NCBI GenBank assembly: GCA_910575255.1
Contig: CAJTEM010000001.1
Span: 209,242-273,241 of the forward strand
Direction of reading: 5' to 3'
DNA length: 64,000 nucleotides
DNA from: Lachnospiraceae bacterium
GTDB taxonomy: Bacteria; Bacillota; Clostridia; Lachnospirales; Lachnospiraceae
The position numbers were made by a program, and so were the translations under genes. Each line of letters begins with the position of its first letter. Within the stretch, counting starts at the first letter, position 1. The notes below the pieces were generated by a model. It was not told the origin of the DNA. It did no database searches and saw only the letters and a program-made list of their open reading frames with translations. Shown one piece after another: positions 17,831-26,880 of the stretch.

Positions 17831-19486
17831 ATGAGGCATAGTATTAAACAGGATGTGGTGGTACGCATCGCTCTTATTTTTCTTATGGTGATTATCAGTG
17901 GGATTGTGACGGTCACCGGTATGGGAAAGGTGAAAAGACTCAGTCAGTCCACAGAAGAATGGACAGAGATTCATGCATTGGTGCTGACCGCGGAGAAGGC
18001 CCATTATGGCTGGGTTGAGAATCTGTGTTCGGCAGCCGTCATCGGAACGGAGTTTACCGGGAGCAAGGATTATAAGACCTGTGTGCTTGGCAAGTGGTTC
18101 TACGATCCGAGTTCTTCCAAGATTCCGAATGATCAGATTTTACAGCTGGTCGAGCAGATGAAGCCCATTCATCAGGCGATCCATGAGTCGGCTCAGACGG
18201 TTTTGGACTTGAGCAAGACGGATCAGAAGGCTGCGAATGACATGTATCTGAATACCACTAAGGCGAATGTGGAAAAGCTGGTGGGACTTTTGGATCAGGT
18301 GGCGGAGATTACCGATAAGCAGGTAACAGATAATCAGGCAGGGCTGCTTCGTGCAGTAGCCACAACGAAACTCGTCTCATTGCTATCTGTTCTTGTTACA
18401 TTGGTTGTCAGTGTTTTGCTGGTGGTTTATGTGATGAACCGAATCGTAAAACCGCTGCAGATTGTCACGGAGTCCAGCCGGAGTCTGTCTGAGGGCAACC
18501 TTAACTTCCAGATCGATATTAACAGCAAGGATGAGATCGGTGTGTTGGCAGACAGTTTGAACAGCTCTGTCAAGACTCTGAAATCCTATATTTCCGATAT
18601 TACTGCTGTGCTGAATGATATGGCAGGAGGAAATCTTGCCAGTGAGAGTAAGATTCAGTACATTGGTGATTTTGTAGAGATCCAGAAAGCAATCGGAATG
18701 ATCAGCCGTGAACTGAGCGAGACCATGGATCAGATCCACTCTTCTGCCAGTCAGGTAGATGCCGGTTCGAATCAGGTGGCAGACGGTGCCCAGAATCTGG
18801 CCCAGGGAGCTACTGAGCAGGCATCAGAGGTGGATAACCTGATGCATATGATCGAGCAGGTTACCGAGCAGATCAATAAGAATGCGGAGAGTGCTGCGAT
18901 TACCACAAAAGAAGCCGATCAGGTGGGGGAAAAGATTAATGTCTGTAACGGGCAGATGCAGGAAATGGCCGAGGCTATGCGTCAGATCAGTTTCTGTTCC
19001 GGAGAGATTCAGCATATTATCAAGACCATCGATGATATTGCCTTCCAGACGAATATTCTGGCATTGAATGCAGCCGTAGAGGCAGCAAGAGCGGGAAGCG
19101 CCGGCAAAGGATTTGCTGTGGTGGCAGATGAGGTGCGCAATCTGGCGGCAAAGAGTGCGGATGCGGCCAAGGATACGACAGAGCTGATCGAGAAGACTCT
19201 GCATATGGTGGATAATGGTTCCAAGCTGACGGATATGACCCAGGAATCTCTGCATTCCGTGGTGGACGGAGCGGTGATCGTAACAGATCAGATCAAGTCG
19301 ATTTCAGCGGCATCTGCGGAACAGGAAGTGGCAATCAATCGGATTAAAGACAGTATTACTCAGATATCTACAGTCATTCAGTCTAATTCGGCAACATCAG
19401 AGGAAAGCGCGGCAGCCAGTGAGGAGCTGGCAGGCCAGGCACAGATTCTCAAACGGCTGATCAGTAAATTTCAGCTGCGAAGATAA
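17831..19486 (+). CDS. Methyl-accepting chemotaxis protein with extracytoplasmic CZB-like zinc site
   Basis: 551 residues. TM1 at about 13-30, TM2 at about 178-200, HAMP, then a full signalling domain ([21 protein letters not shown]). The sensor region between the two helices has the 3His/1Cys pattern of the CZB chemoreceptor zinc-binding family: His58 in AHYGW, Cys84 in CVLGKWFY, and His114/His118 in HQAIH. CZB domains are best known at the cytoplasmic C-terminus of receptors, where they sense zinc or hypochlorous acid; here the site faces outside. ATG 17831 follows GAGGTGA; GTG 17822 is an alternative. It lies 129 bases after the first receptor and shares the downstream terminator at 19506 with the convergent gene. 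Confidence 0.92.
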   Translation: MRHSIKQDVVVRIALIFLMVIISGIVTVTGMGKVKRLSQSTEEWTEIHALVLTAEKAHYGWVENLCSAAVIGTEFTGSKDYKTCVLGKWFYDPSSSKIPNDQILQLVEQMKPIHQAIHESAQTVLDLSKTDQKAANDMYLNTTKANVEKLVGLLDQVAEITDKQVTDNQAGLLRAVATTKLVSLLSVLVTLVVSVLLVVYVMNRIVKPLQIVTESSRSLSEGNLNFQIDINSKDEIGVLADSLNSSVKTLKSYISDITAVLNDMAGGNLASESKIQYIGDFVEIQKAIGMISRELSETMDQIHSSASQVDAGSNQVADGAQNLAQGATEQASEVDNLMHMIEQVTEQINKNAESAAITTKEADQVGEKINVCNGQMQEMAEAMRQISFCSGEIQHIIKTIDDIAFQTNILALNAAVEAARAGSAGKGFAVVADEVRNLAAKSADAAKDTTELIEKTLHMVDNGSKLTDMTQESLHSVVDGAVIVTDQIKSISAASAEQEVAINRIKDSITQISTVIQSNSATSEESAAASEELAGQAQILKRLISKFQLRR

Positions 19487-19505
19487 GTCGGTTAAAGGGT
19501 TCTGA

Positions 19506-19530
19506 AAAAGCGGGCATAAAGCCCGCTTTT
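19506..19530. terminator. Bidirectional terminator
   Basis: AAAAGCGGGC pairs with GCCCGCTTTT over 5 bases. A-run and T-run on both sides let it serve the chemoreceptor and the convergent YprB-like gene. Confidence 0.92.
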
Positions 19531-20625
19531 CTAGTTGGTCAGATACTTTAGGATCTGAATGAGATAACGTTGGAAGCATTCCGGATCGTTCAGATTCATA
19601 TCAGAGAGAGCAGCATAGATGATTTTATCTTTTGGCTCTTTCTTCATTACCGGCTCCCAGATCGGTCCGGGCTGAGGAACAAAGCAGCCGGTTTTTTTTG
19701 TGTAGCAGTTTCTGGCAGTGGCTTTTGTCCGGACATTACGGTCAACATATTCTCCAATGCTTTTATGTATGGCAGTATCTTCATAGATGAGATAGTAATA
19801 ATCCTTGTAGTTGGGATAAAAGTGTTTGAGAGTGCCGTCAAAGAGATCAATGGACAGCAGCAGGCGGTTTCCCTCTGCATAGCATCGAAAGGGAGGATTT
19901 GCGGCGGTGAAAGGAACCGGAATGGTGTAATCACTTTCACAGATCAGGTCAAGGGAATGCAGGCTTTCTCCGTTCTCATCCGTTTTCTGACGGTTCTTGT
20001 GGCTGGTAAGACAAAAAGCATGTTCCAGAAAGTCCGGATAACAGAGAATGGGGAGAATGGCAGGCATTCCCTTCAGGTCATCTTCATTGTGTAAGATCAG
20101 AAGGTCATACAGATGGCGTTTATGTGTGAAAAGATATTCTTCATAGACAGCGATCAGCTCCCCTCCGGAACAGACATCGCTTCGGGAGATTCCAAGAAAG
20201 ATCTCGATGGATTTCTGCTTCAGACTGTCCAGCCCCAGAAGCTTTCGGTAGGGCTTGATCCGTTGGTAAATATCGATACTTTTCAATCCGGAAAAATCGC
20301 AGGAGAGACCCAGAGAAAAACAGCGTTTCTTCAGATAGGGAATATCGAAACGGTCTCCGTTGAAATGAACCAGGATTCTGAATTGATTTAAAAAATCAAA
20401 AAAAGCATGTAAGAGATCTTCCTCGGATTCCGGAGTGTCCGCGAACCATTGCCGAAGATGCCAGCAGTTGTTCCGGTAAAAACTGCAGCCGATCAGGTAA
20501 AGACGAGAATGATCGCCGGAGAACCCGGTGGTTTCGATATCAAAAAAGAGGATCTCCTCCCGATTTCCAATCCGCTCCAAAGGATAGGTATCCGGGAGGG
20601 ACAGGGGTTTCTCTATGGTAATCAT
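19531..20625 (-). CDS. YprB-like ribonuclease H-fold exonuclease
   Basis: 364 residues. The DEDD-type exonuclease motifs are visible: DIETTGF (Exo I) at about 29, HFNGDRFDIP (Exo II) at about 89, and HNEDDL (Exo III) at about 180. This matches the YprB ribonuclease H-like domain, which binds divalent metals and cuts DNA or RNA ends; its physiological role is not settled. The C-terminal 150 residues are more divergent. ATG 20625 has AGGAG at correct spacing. The gene stands alone, divergent from ruvA. Confidence 0.82.
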   Translation of the reverse strand: MITIEKPLSLPDTYPLERIGNREEILFFDIETTGFSGDHSRLYLIGCSFYRNNCWHLRQWFADTPESEEDLLHAFFDFLNQFRILVHFNGDRFDIPYLKKRCFSLGLSCDFSGLKSIDIYQRIKPYRKLLGLDSLKQKSIEIFLGISRSDVCSGGELIAVYEEYLFTHKRHLYDLLILHNEDDLKGMPAILPILCYPDFLEHAFCLTSHKNRQKTDENGESLHSLDLICESDYTIPVPFTAANPPFRCYAEGNRLLLSIDLFDGTLKHFYPNYKDYYYLIYEDTAIHKSIGEYVDRNVRTKATARNCYTKKTGCFVPQPGPIWEPVMKKEPKDKIIYAALSDMNLNDPECFQRYLIQILKYLTN

Positions 20626-20715
20626 GTTCGAACTCCTTTTACTGAAAAAGATTATGGAATGATTATAGCGGGGCGGAAACAGGAAGTCAACAAAAAGTAA
20701 GACAGCCCTTGATAC

Positions 20716-20744
20716 TTGCACTTGTTATTGTGATATGTTATGAT
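20716..20744 (+). promoter_or_regulatory. Sigma-A promoter of ruvAB
   Basis: TTGCAC, 17 bases, TATGAT, about 30 bases before the ruvA start. I see no LexA-type box here, so SOS control of ruvAB is not supported. Confidence 0.7.
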
Positions 20745-20772
20745 GGGCAAAGACAGTTTGAATGGGAGGAGT

Positions 20773-21402
20773 ATGTCATTGTTTTCTTATATAAAAGGTC
20801 CTTTGACAGAAGTTTATGAGGATGTGGTTGTGGTAGAGGCAGGGAATATCGGTTGGAATATCCATGTTCCTTTATCCATGCTGGAGCACCTGCCGCATAT
20901 TGGTGAGGAAGTGAAGCTTTATACGGCTTTTCAGGTTCGGGAGGACGCCATGACACTTTATGGCTTTTTGGGACGGCAGGATTTGCAGATGTTCCGGATG
21001 CTTTTGGGAGTCAATGGGATCGGACCGAAGGCTGCTTTGGGGATTCTGTCAGTCATGCGCCCGGAAGCTCTTCGGATCGCTATCATATCTGAAGATGCGA
21101 AAAGCATAGCCAGAGCACCGGGGATCGGACCGAAGACGGCAAAGCGGGTGATCCTGGATCTGAAGGATCGAATCAAGACAGAGGACCTTCTTTCGGGGGA
21201 AATATCAGGTGAAAGGCAGATGGTGGGGGAGGAATTCGTTTCTTTGCCGGCTGCAGACGGAGCAGCGAAGGAGGCTGTCGAAGCATTGGTTGCATTGGGG
21301 TATTCTTTGTCAGAGGCATCCAGAGCGGTGCGTCAGGTGGCTGCAGATGGGAGTATGACAACAGAGGCAGTATTAAAGGCGTCGCTCAAGTATCTGATAT
21401 AG
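20773..21402 (+). CDS. ruvA: Holliday junction DNA helicase subunit RuvA
   Basis: 209 residues from ATG 20773. The N-terminal OB fold (FSYIKGPLTEV), the two helix-hairpin-helix motifs (LLGVNGIGPKAALGIL and IARAPGIGPKTAKRVI) and the C-terminal RuvB-contacting helices are all present. RuvA binds the four-way junction and loads RuvB. ATG 20773 lies only 3 bases from GGGAGG, so the in-frame TTG at 20779, giving MFSYIKG like most RuvA proteins, may be the real start. ruvB follows after 43 bases. Confidence 0.95.
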   Translation: MSLFSYIKGPLTEVYEDVVVVEAGNIGWNIHVPLSMLEHLPHIGEEVKLYTAFQVREDAMTLYGFLGRQDLQMFRMLLGVNGIGPKAALGILSVMRPEALRIAIISEDAKSIARAPGIGPKTAKRVILDLKDRIKTEDLLSGEISGERQMVGEEFVSLPAADGAAKEAVEALVALGYSLSEASRAVRQVAADGSMTTEAVLKASLKYLI

Positions 21403-21445
21403 AGAAAAGCAGCAGGAATGGAGCATGGGATAGTTGGAGTGAAGA

Positions 21446-22444
21446 ATGGAACGAAGAATAATTACAACGGAAATAACGGAAGAGGATAAGGTGATAGAAC
21501 CGAATCTCCGTCCGCAGATGCTGAAGGACTATATCGGGCAGGAGAAGATCAAGACGAATCTGAAGGTTTATATTGATGCCGCTAAGGTGCGGGGAGAGGC
21601 TCTGGATCATGTGCTGTTTTACGGACCGCCGGGACTTGGCAAGACAACACTTTCCGGAATCATTGCCAATGAGATGGGAGTGCACATGAAGGTTACCTCT
21701 GGGCCGGCTATTGAAAAGCCAGGGGAGATGGCAGCGATTCTCAATAATCTTCAGGAGGGAGATGTACTTTTTGTGGATGAGATCCACCGGCTGAACCGGC
21801 AGGTGGAGGAGGTGTTATATCCGGCGATGGAGGATTTTGCGATTGACATTATGCTGGGAAAGGAGTCCTCGGCCAGATCGATCCGTCTGGATCTGCCGCA
21901 TTTTACTTTGATAGGCGCCACGACCCGGGCAGGGCTTCTGACGGCGCCTCTGAGGGATCGTTTCGGGGTGATACAGAAGCTGGAATTCTATTCCCCGGAG
22001 GAGCTGACAAAGATTGTCGGGAGGTCGGCCCATGTGCTGGGGGTGGAGATTGACGAGGAGGGCGCAGCAGAGATTGCCCGCCGTTCCCGGGGGACTCCGC
22101 GGCTTGCCAACCGGCTGCTGAAGCGGGTAAGAGATTTTGCCCAGGTGAAGTACAATGGCGCGGTCACAAAAGAGGTGGCAGACTTTGCCCTGGATATTCT
22201 GGATGTGGACAAGCTGGGACTGGACAACAATGACAGGAATATCCTTCTGACGATTATCGATAAGTTTGACGGCGGTCCGGTTGGTCTGGATACGCTGGCA
22301 GCGGCTCTCGGGGAGGATGCAGGAACGTTGGAGGACGTGTACGAGCCTTATCTGCTGATGAATGGCTTCCTGAACCGGACTCCCAGAGGAAGGGTGGCGA
22401 CAAGACATGCCTATCGGCATCTGGATCTGCCATTCATCGGATAA
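21446..22444 (+). CDS. ruvB: Holliday junction branch migration ATPase RuvB
   Basis: 332 residues, normal length. AAA+ motifs: Walker [10 protein letters not shown] at about 61, Walker [11 protein letters not shown], sensor 1 GATTRAG, arginine finger region, and the winged-helix end [12 protein letters not shown]. It forms the motor rings that drive branch migration with RuvA during recombination and fork repair. Confidence 0.98.
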   Translation: MERRIITTEITEEDKVIEPNLRPQMLKDYIGQEKIKTNLKVYIDAAKVRGEALDHVLFYGPPGLGKTTLSGIIANEMGVHMKVTSGPAIEKPGEMAAILNNLQEGDVLFVDEIHRLNRQVEEVLYPAMEDFAIDIMLGKESSARSIRLDLPHFTLIGATTRAGLLTAPLRDRFGVIQKLEFYSPEELTKIVGRSAHVLGVEIDEEGAAEIARRSRGTPRLANRLLKRVRDFAQVKYNGAVTKEVADFALDILDVDKLGLDNNDRNILLTIIDKFDGGPVGLDTLAAALGEDAGTLEDVYEPYLLMNGFLNRTPRGRVATRHAYRHLDLPFIG

Positions 22445-22463
22445 AGGGGCAGGAAAGGAGAGC

Positions 22464-22991
22464 ATGTCGGCAGCTATGCTGCAGGGAAAGAAACTAAAAG
22501 AAAAAGCCAGGAAAGATCAGAGGTCAGAGAACGTGAATCAGAAGAACCAGATGGAAGTTTTGATTGATGGAAAGATATATAAGTTAAGCGGGGCTGAGGA
22601 GGAGATGTATCTGCAAAAGGTTGCCGCGTATCTGAATGGAAAGATTGGAAAGCTGAGGGATGAGGAAGGGTTTTCACGCTTGAGTTCCGATTATCAGGCA
22701 GTACTTTTGCAGTTGAATATCGCAGATGACTATTTCAAGGAAGAGGAGCGGGCAAACCGGCTCGAGAACGAGAAATCAGAGCTGGAAAAGGAGATCTACA
22801 GTCTGAAGCATGAATTGATTACCACTCAGCTGAAGATGGAAAAGCTGGAAAAGGAACCGTTGGAGAAAGAACGGCCGGAACTGTCGGGACAGCCAGAGAA
22901 GATTGCGGAGAAGCAGAGCCGTCCGAAAAGAGAGCGGACAACTGCCAGTCAGAAAAGGGCGGATACGGAGAACAGGGCGATGCGCCTTTGA
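22464..22991 (+). CDS. zapA: Cell division protein ZapA-like
   Basis: 175 residues from ATG 22464, which has GGAAAGGAG upstream. The conserved ZapA core (MEVLIDGKIYKLSG, then EEEMYLQKVAAYLNGKI) begins near residue 30, so GTG 22533 is an alternative start. A coiled coil at about 90-130 is followed by a charged, Lys/Glu-rich tail longer than usual in ZapA. ZapA cross-links FtsZ filaments at the division ring. Its place after ruvB and before the U32 peptidase is common in Lachnospiraceae. Confidence 0.82.
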   Translation: MSAAMLQGKKLKEKARKDQRSENVNQKNQMEVLIDGKIYKLSGAEEEMYLQKVAAYLNGKIGKLRDEEGFSRLSSDYQAVLLQLNIADDYFKEEERANRLENEKSELEKEIYSLKHELITTQLKMEKLEKEPLEKERPELSGQPEKIAEKQSRPKRERTTASQKRADTENRAMRL

Positions 22992-23008
22992 GCGGAGGAG
23001 GAAGGGGA

Positions 23009-25519
23009 TTGAGACCGCAGGTAGAGATTTTGGCTCCGGCAGGATCAACGGAAAGTATGGTTGCGGCGATTAATGCCGGTGCGGATGCCGTATATATGGG
23101 CGGAAGTCGTTTCGGCGCCCGGGCTTATGCAGATAATCCGGCGGAGGATGGATTTTTGCAGGCGATTGATTATGTGCATCTGCATGGCCGCAGGCTGTAT
23201 ATGACAGTGAATACGTTGGTGAAGGAAGAAGAGATGGAGCAGCTTCCGGATTTTCTGGATCCCTATTACCGGAGAGGGCTGGATGCGGCAATCGTGCAGG
23301 ATCTGGGGGTGCTGTCACTGATCCGGGAGCGTTTTCCGAAACTTCCGGTGCATATCAGTACACAGGCGACGGTTACGGGGCGCTGGTCGGCCAGGCTGTT
23401 TAAGGAGCTGGGGGCTGCAAGAGTGGTGACGGCCAGAGAGCTGTCTCTGGAGGAGATTGCCGGGATTCGGGATGAGGTGGATCTGGAGATTGAGAGCTTT
23501 GTCCACGGGGCTTTGTGTTATTGCTATTCGGGCCAATGTCTGCTCAGCAGCCTGATCGGCGGCCGCAGCGGAAACCGTGGGCGCTGTGCGCAGCCGTGCC
23601 GTCTTCCCTATACTGTGGAAGAAGCAGGTACAGGGCGGCATCCGGGCCGGAAAAAGGCTCGCCAGTCTGATGTGGGCAGGAAGAACGGCCACGCGGACGG
23701 AGAATATCTCCTGAACCTGAAGGATCTGTGCACGCTGGATCTTTTGCCGGATATTGTGGAGGCAGGAGTCTTTTCGCTCAAGATAGAAGGAAGGATGAAG
23801 AGTCCCCGCTATACGGCAGGTGTGGTGAGCATATACCGTAAGTATGCGGACCAGTATCTGGAGAAAGGCCGGGACGGCTATCGGGTAGATCCGGCAGATA
23901 AACAGATGCTTCTGGAGCTGTTTGACCGCGGAGGCTTTACAGATGGCTATTACCGACAGCAGAATGGCAGAAGGATGCTTTCTTTGGGAAAAAGGCCAGG
24001 TTTCCGGGAGGTGGATCAGGAGTTATATGAGTATCTGGATCAGAAATATGTAAATGCGAAATTACAGGAGCCGGTGGATGCAGTTCTGACGGTACGGGAA
24101 GGCGAGACGATGTCCCTGACGTTGCATATGTCCGGAAACAGTGGGAAAGAGCCTGCGTTTGGAGTAACCGGAGGCGTGGTGCAGAAAGCGCAGAATCAGC
24201 CAATGACAGAGGAGCGTCTGCGCAGACAGATGAATAAGACAGGCGAAAGCCCGTTTTTCTTCCGGCAGCTGCGGGTGGAGCTGAAAGGAGCCTGCTTTGT
24301 TCCGGTACAGGAGTTAAATGACCTGCGCCGGCGGGGACTGGAGGAATTGGAGCGGAGAATTCTGGAGGGGTACCGCAGGGAGGTGCCGCGGGAGGCATCC
24401 GGGAAGCGGGAGTCTGGCAGTGCGGAATCCGGGAAACAGGAGCCTGGCAGCGCGGGGTCCGGGAAGCAAGGGCCTGGCAGCGCGGAGTCCGGGAAGCAAG
24501 GGCCTGGCAGCGCAGAGTCCGGGAAGCAAGGGAATGGCAGCGCGGAGTCCGGGAAGCAAGGGCATGGCAGCGCGGAGTCCGGGAAGCAAGGGCATGGCAG
24601 CGCGGAGTCCGGGAAGCAAGGGCATGGCAGCGCGGAACCTGGGAAGCGGGAGCATGACGGCGCGGAGTCCGAAAGCATCGGGATAGGTGGCACATGGGAA
24701 ACAGGGGAAATAAAGCTGCACGCTTCTCTGGAAGATCCGGGAGGGCTGGCAGTAGTGGCTGCACATCCGGATATCTCTGAGATCTATCTGGACTGCTGTG
24801 GCTTTTCTCACAGGGACTGGCAGTCTGCGGTCAGAGCCTGCCATGAGGCAGGAAAGAAGTGCGCATTGATTTTGCCGCATATTTTTCGGAAAAAGGCAGA
24901 ACAATATTTCAGGGAACACAGGGAGGAACTGAAGGACTCAGGGTTTGACGAACTGGTTCTGCGTTCCCTGGAGGAGATCGTATTTCTGAGAGAGCAGGGG
25001 ATAGAACTGCCGATGGTATTGGATGCGAATCTCTACGGGATGAACCAAAGAGCCTGCGAAGTGATGAAAAAAGCGGGGGCAGCAAGGCTGACCTTGCCTC
25101 TGGAGCTGAACCGACAGGAGCTTGAAAGACTGGGATGCCAGGGGAAGGAACTGGTGGGATATGGACATTTGCCCGCCATGGTATCGGCACAGTGTGTCCG
25201 ACGTACCCTGACAGGCTGCATCAAAGAACCAGAGGTGCTGTTTTTGAGGGATCGCACCGGAAAAAGGCTTCCGGTGAAGAATCACTGCCGGTTCTGTTAC
25301 AATACCGTATATAATCCGGATCCCCTGTCTCTTCTGGGACTGGAGAGGCAGGTGAGACAGCTTGCACCTTCGGTGCTGCGTCTGGCCTTTACCATTGAGG
25401 GCAGGCAAACGATGCAGCAGGTGCTGGATGCGTACGGCGATCATTTCCGGAGAGGAAAGAATGATACGGTACCTGCGGGAGAATTTACCCGGGGACATTT
25501 TAAGCGTGGTGTGGAGTAG
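23009..25519 (+). CDS. U32 family peptidase with repeat-expanded linker
   Basis: 836 residues from TTG 23009, preceded by GGAGGAGGAAGGGG; the earlier in-frame TTG at 22988 has no such site. The N-terminal U32 domain starts VEILAPAGSTESMVAA and holds VHISTQATVTG, FVHGALCYCYSGQCLLSS and a Cys pair in GRCAQPC, consistent with an Fe-S or zinc site reported for U32 proteins. The C-terminal region carries a second U32-like half with QCVRRTLTGC and HCRFCYNTVYN. Between them (about 465-555) is a Gly/Ser/Glu/Lys-rich tandem repeat of ten residues that is not part of the family. U32 proteins include collagenase-like peptidases and tRNA hydroxylation factors (TrhP/RlhA); the second role is equally possible. 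Confidence 0.85.
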   Translation: MRPQVEILAPAGSTESMVAAINAGADAVYMGGSRFGARAYADNPAEDGFLQAIDYVHLHGRRLYMTVNTLVKEEEMEQLPDFLDPYYRRGLDAAIVQDLGVLSLIRERFPKLPVHISTQATVTGRWSARLFKELGAARVVTARELSLEEIAGIRDEVDLEIESFVHGALCYCYSGQCLLSSLIGGRSGNRGRCAQPCRLPYTVEEAGTGRHPGRKKARQSDVGRKNGHADGEYLLNLKDLCTLDLLPDIVEAGVFSLKIEGRMKSPRYTAGVVSIYRKYADQYLEKGRDGYRVDPADKQMLLELFDRGGFTDGYYRQQNGRRMLSLGKRPGFREVDQELYEYLDQKYVNAKLQEPVDAVLTVREGETMSLTLHMSGNSGKEPAFGVTGGVVQKAQNQPMTEERLRRQMNKTGESPFFFRQLRVELKGACFVPVQELNDLRRRGLEELERRILEGYRREVPREASGKRESGSAESGKQEPGSAGSGKQGPGSAESGKQGPGSAESGKQGNGSAESGKQGHGSAESGKQGHGSAESGKQGHGSAEPGKREHDGAESESIGIGGTWETGEIKLHASLEDPGGLAVVAAHPDISEIYLDCCGFSHRDWQSAVRACHEAGKKCALILPHIFRKKAEQYFREHREELKDSGFDELVLRSLEEIVFLREQGIELPMVLDANLYGMNQRACEVMKKAGAARLTLPLELNRQELERLGCQGKELVGYGHLPAMVSAQCVRRTLTGCIKEPEVLFLRDRTGKRLPVKNHCRFCYNTVYNPDPLSLLGLERQVRQLAPSVLRLAFTIEGRQTMQQVLDAYGDHFRRGKNDTVPAGEFTRGHFKRGVE
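24398..24670 (+). repeat. 30-bp coding minisatellite, about 9 units
   Basis: Tandem units containing GAGTCCGGGAAGCAAGGG recur every 30 bases, encoding (SAESGKQGxG). The central units are nearly identical and the edges degenerate. All steps keep the frame. Confidence 0.95.
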
Positions 25520-25551
25520 AACCTGCTTCATTTCAGACAGACAGGGGAAAT

Positions 25552-26880
25552 ATGATTAATGTAATGATTGAGGTATCAAAGTATCTGATGATACTGTTGA
25601 TTGCCGTTTATACGTATCTGAATTTCAGCTATTTTCGCTTTCATGAGGAGCGGAAGCAGAAAAGTGTATGCAGGAAACAGAATGCGGCAATGTTTCTGCT
25701 GCATTTTGTGGCGAATCTGATTCTGTACCTGAAATCAGAGGATGAACGGGTGATGCTGTTCTATCTGGCGCAGATGGTATTCCTGGCTGCTTATATCGGG
25801 CTGTACCAGATGTTTTACCGCAATCTGACCCGGATTCTGGTCAATAATATGTGCATGCTTCTGTGTGTGGGCTGGATCGTATTGACAAGGCTTTCCTTTG
25901 AGAAGGCAGTGCGGCAGTTTATCATTGTGGCAGTGGCGGCACTGGTAACCTGGATCATTCCGCTTATTATGGATCGGGTATGGCAGTTGTCGAGGATTCC
26001 CTGGGTGTATGGAACCCTGGGACTGGCCCTGCTGGCGGTAGTGTGGATGGTGGGCAATAACAGCTATGGAGCCCAGCTTTCTATCAGCATGGGCAGTTTT
26101 TCCCTGCAGCCGTCGGAGTTTGTCAAGATCAGCTTTGTATTTTTTGTTGCCACGATGTTTTATCGTTCTACAGACTGGATTTCTGTTGCAGTGACGACAG
26201 CAGTGGCGGCAGCACATGTACTGGTACTGGTGCTGTCGAGGGATCTCGGCAGTGCCCTGATCTTCTTTGTGACCTATCTGGTTATGCTGTTTGTGGCAAC
26301 GGGAAGCTGGCTATACTTTCTGACGGGGATTCTGGGCGGGTGCGGCGCAGCTGTGCTGGCTTATCGATGGTTTGCCCATGTGAGAGTCCGGGTGTCTGCC
26401 TGGAAAAATCCCTGGGCAGATATCGATAACCGTGGCTATCAGATCACGCAGTCCCTGTTCGCGATCGGGACCGGAGGATGGTTTGGCATGGGACTTTACC
26501 AGGGAATGCCTTATAAGATTCCCGTGGTGGAAAAAGATTTTGTGTTTGCGGCGATTTCCGAGGAGCTGGGCGGGATATTCGCGCTCTGTGTGCTGCTGAT
26601 CTGCCTGGGATGTTTTTTGCAGTTCATGATGGTGGCAGTGCGGATGCAGGCCAGCTTTTATAAGCTGATTGCTGTCGGACTGGGAATGGAATATCTGATT
26701 CAGGTATTTCTTACTGTGGGGGGAGTGATCAAATTTATTCCATCCACAGGAGTAACCCTGCCTCTGGTCAGCTATGGGGGAAGCTCGGTGCTTAGTACTT
26801 TCATTCTGTTTGGAGTGATTCAGGGACTATACATCCTGAAGAAGAATGATGAGGAGGACTATGAAGAAGACGAAGCCTGA
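25552..26880 (+). CDS. FtsW/RodA/SpoVE family glycan polymerase
   Basis: 442 residues with about ten membrane helices. SEDS-family signatures are present: QPSEFVKISFVFFVAT, the LSRDLGSALIFFVTYLVML segment with the catalytic Asp, GIPYKIPVVEKDFVFAAISEE in related form, and GVTLPLVSYGGSSVLS near the end. SEDS proteins polymerise lipid II into peptidoglycan together with a class B PBP, which is encoded by the overlapping next gene. The first three helices extend beyond the canonical core. Whether it serves division or elongation cannot be told from sequence alone. Confidence 0.92.
   Translation: MINVMIEVSKYLMILLIAVYTYLNFSYFRFHEERKQKSVCRKQNAAMFLLHFVANLILYLKSEDERVMLFYLAQMVFLAAYIGLYQMFYRNLTRILVNNMCMLLCVGWIVLTRLSFEKAVRQFIIVAVAALVTWIIPLIMDRVWQLSRIPWVYGTLGLALLAVVWMVGNNSYGAQLSISMGSFSLQPSEFVKISFVFFVATMFYRSTDWISVAVTTAVAAAHVLVLVLSRDLGSALIFFVTYLVMLFVATGSWLYFLTGILGGCGAAVLAYRWFAHVRVRVSAWKNPWADIDNRGYQITQSLFAIGTGGWFGMGLYQGMPYKIPVVEKDFVFAAISEELGGIFALCVLLICLGCFLQFMMVAVRMQASFYKLIAVGLGMEYLIQVFLTVGGVIKFIPSTGVTLPLVSYGGSSVLSTFILFGVIQGLYILKKNDEEDYEEDEA

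Noticed and set aside
24398..24670. CRISPR array
   Set aside because: Units of 30 bases are contiguous and in frame within a protein gene; no spacers.
23937..24764. Minus-strand frame of 275 codons with Pro/Cys/Ala repeats
   Set aside because: It is the reverse reading of the U32 minisatellite and peptidase gene.
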